5,602 nucleotides of DNA from Pseudomonadota bacterium (GTDB lineage: Bacteria; Pseudomonadota; Gammaproteobacteria; Burkholderiales; Thiobacillaceae), in the NCBI GenBank assembly GCA_021802595.1, contig JAJZRT010000281.1, forward strand, positions 1 through 5,602, written 5' to 3'. Positions 5,475 through 5,602 of the stretch are shown here, in pieces. Below the pieces are notes generated by a model. That model saw only the letters and a program-made list of their open reading frames with translations. It was not told the origin of the DNA and made no database searches. The position numbers were made by a program, and so were the translations under genes. The stretch's first letter is position 1. Each line of letters begins with the position of its first letter.

Positions 5475-5602
5475 TTATTTCAGGCTCAGGATCCAGGAAA
5501 CGATCTTGTCCGCGTCGGCGGCACTGACCTGCGGATTCGGCGGCATGGGAATCTCGCCCCACACGCCCTTGCCACCGGCCTTCACCTTGGCGACCAGGCG
5601 GG
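5475..5602 (-). CDS. Class I cytochrome c (c551/c552-like), C-terminal part (5' end outside window)
   Basis: Forty-one residues are visible, running in from the right edge to a TAA at 5475-5477. They read through GGKGVWGEIPMPPNPQVS and end in KIVSWILSLK. The PMPPNP motif with its methionine (sixth heme-iron ligand) and the amphipathic C-terminal helix ending LSLK are typical of small periplasmic c551/c552 electron carriers. The CxxCH heme attachment site and signal peptide would lie beyond the window. Such proteins pass electrons to terminal oxidases or nitrite reductase, but the fragment does not say which. A strong hairpin follows the stop, so this is the end of a separate transcription unit from livK. 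Confidence 0.88.
   Translation of the reverse strand, partial: RLVAKVKAGGKGVWGEIPMPPNPQVSAADADKIVSWILSLK

Noticed and set aside
1..5602. tRNA, rRNA, CRISPR array, riboswitch, phage or defence genes
   Set aside because: No cloverleaf, repeated spacer pattern, conserved aptamer core or related protein motif was seen. The repeats present are isolated palindromes.

Overview
The window is GC-rich, with dense, short-spaced coding typical of a proteobacterial chromosome. Gene content suggests a respiring Gram-negative, probably a betaproteobacterium: a LIV-type branched-chain amino acid ABC transporter with a lipoprotein binding protein, next to a small class I cytochrome c. The lineage call is inference from composition and neighbourhood, not from any marker gene.

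Layout from left to right. Positions 1-296 (+) hold the C-terminal part of 5-formyltetrahydrofolate cyclo-ligase. It runs tail-to-tail into, and overlaps by 16 bp, the end of a five-gene transporter cluster that fills 281-5226 on the minus strand. In transcription order the cluster is livK (binding lipoprotein, 4075-5226), livH (permease, 2860-3789), livM (permease, 1806-2867), livG (ATPase, 991-1797 or 1809) and livF (ATPase, 281-994). The four membrane and ATPase genes are packed with overlapping or nearly overlapping starts and stops, so translational coupling is likely. An extended -10 promoter lies just upstream of livK. Beyond it are a palindromic repeat (5308-5417), a strong terminator hairpin (5423-5454) and the 3' end of a cytochrome c gene (5475-5602, minus strand).

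LivK would capture the amino acid at the outer face of the inner membrane, LivH and LivM would form the channel, and LivG and LivF would power import. This is a complete, conventional HAAT-family transporter.

The less ordinary content is in the two intergenic gaps. The 285-bp gap between livK and livH is almost entirely filled by a 250-bp, AT-richer segment (3791-4040). It has near-perfect 20-bp terminal inverted repeats, no transposase and a nested central hairpin, so it looks like a MITE or an internally deleted insertion sequence. Its inner end stops one base before the livH start codon, so the whole livH leader is element sequence. The gap upstream of livK holds a second, unrelated 110-bp palindromic repeat with 17-bp perfect terminal inverted repeats and a CTAA direct repeat on each side. 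I found no RNA genes, CRISPR arrays, phage genes, defence genes or new multi-gene system. The case for novelty is limited to how these two repeats have shaped expression of the operon.
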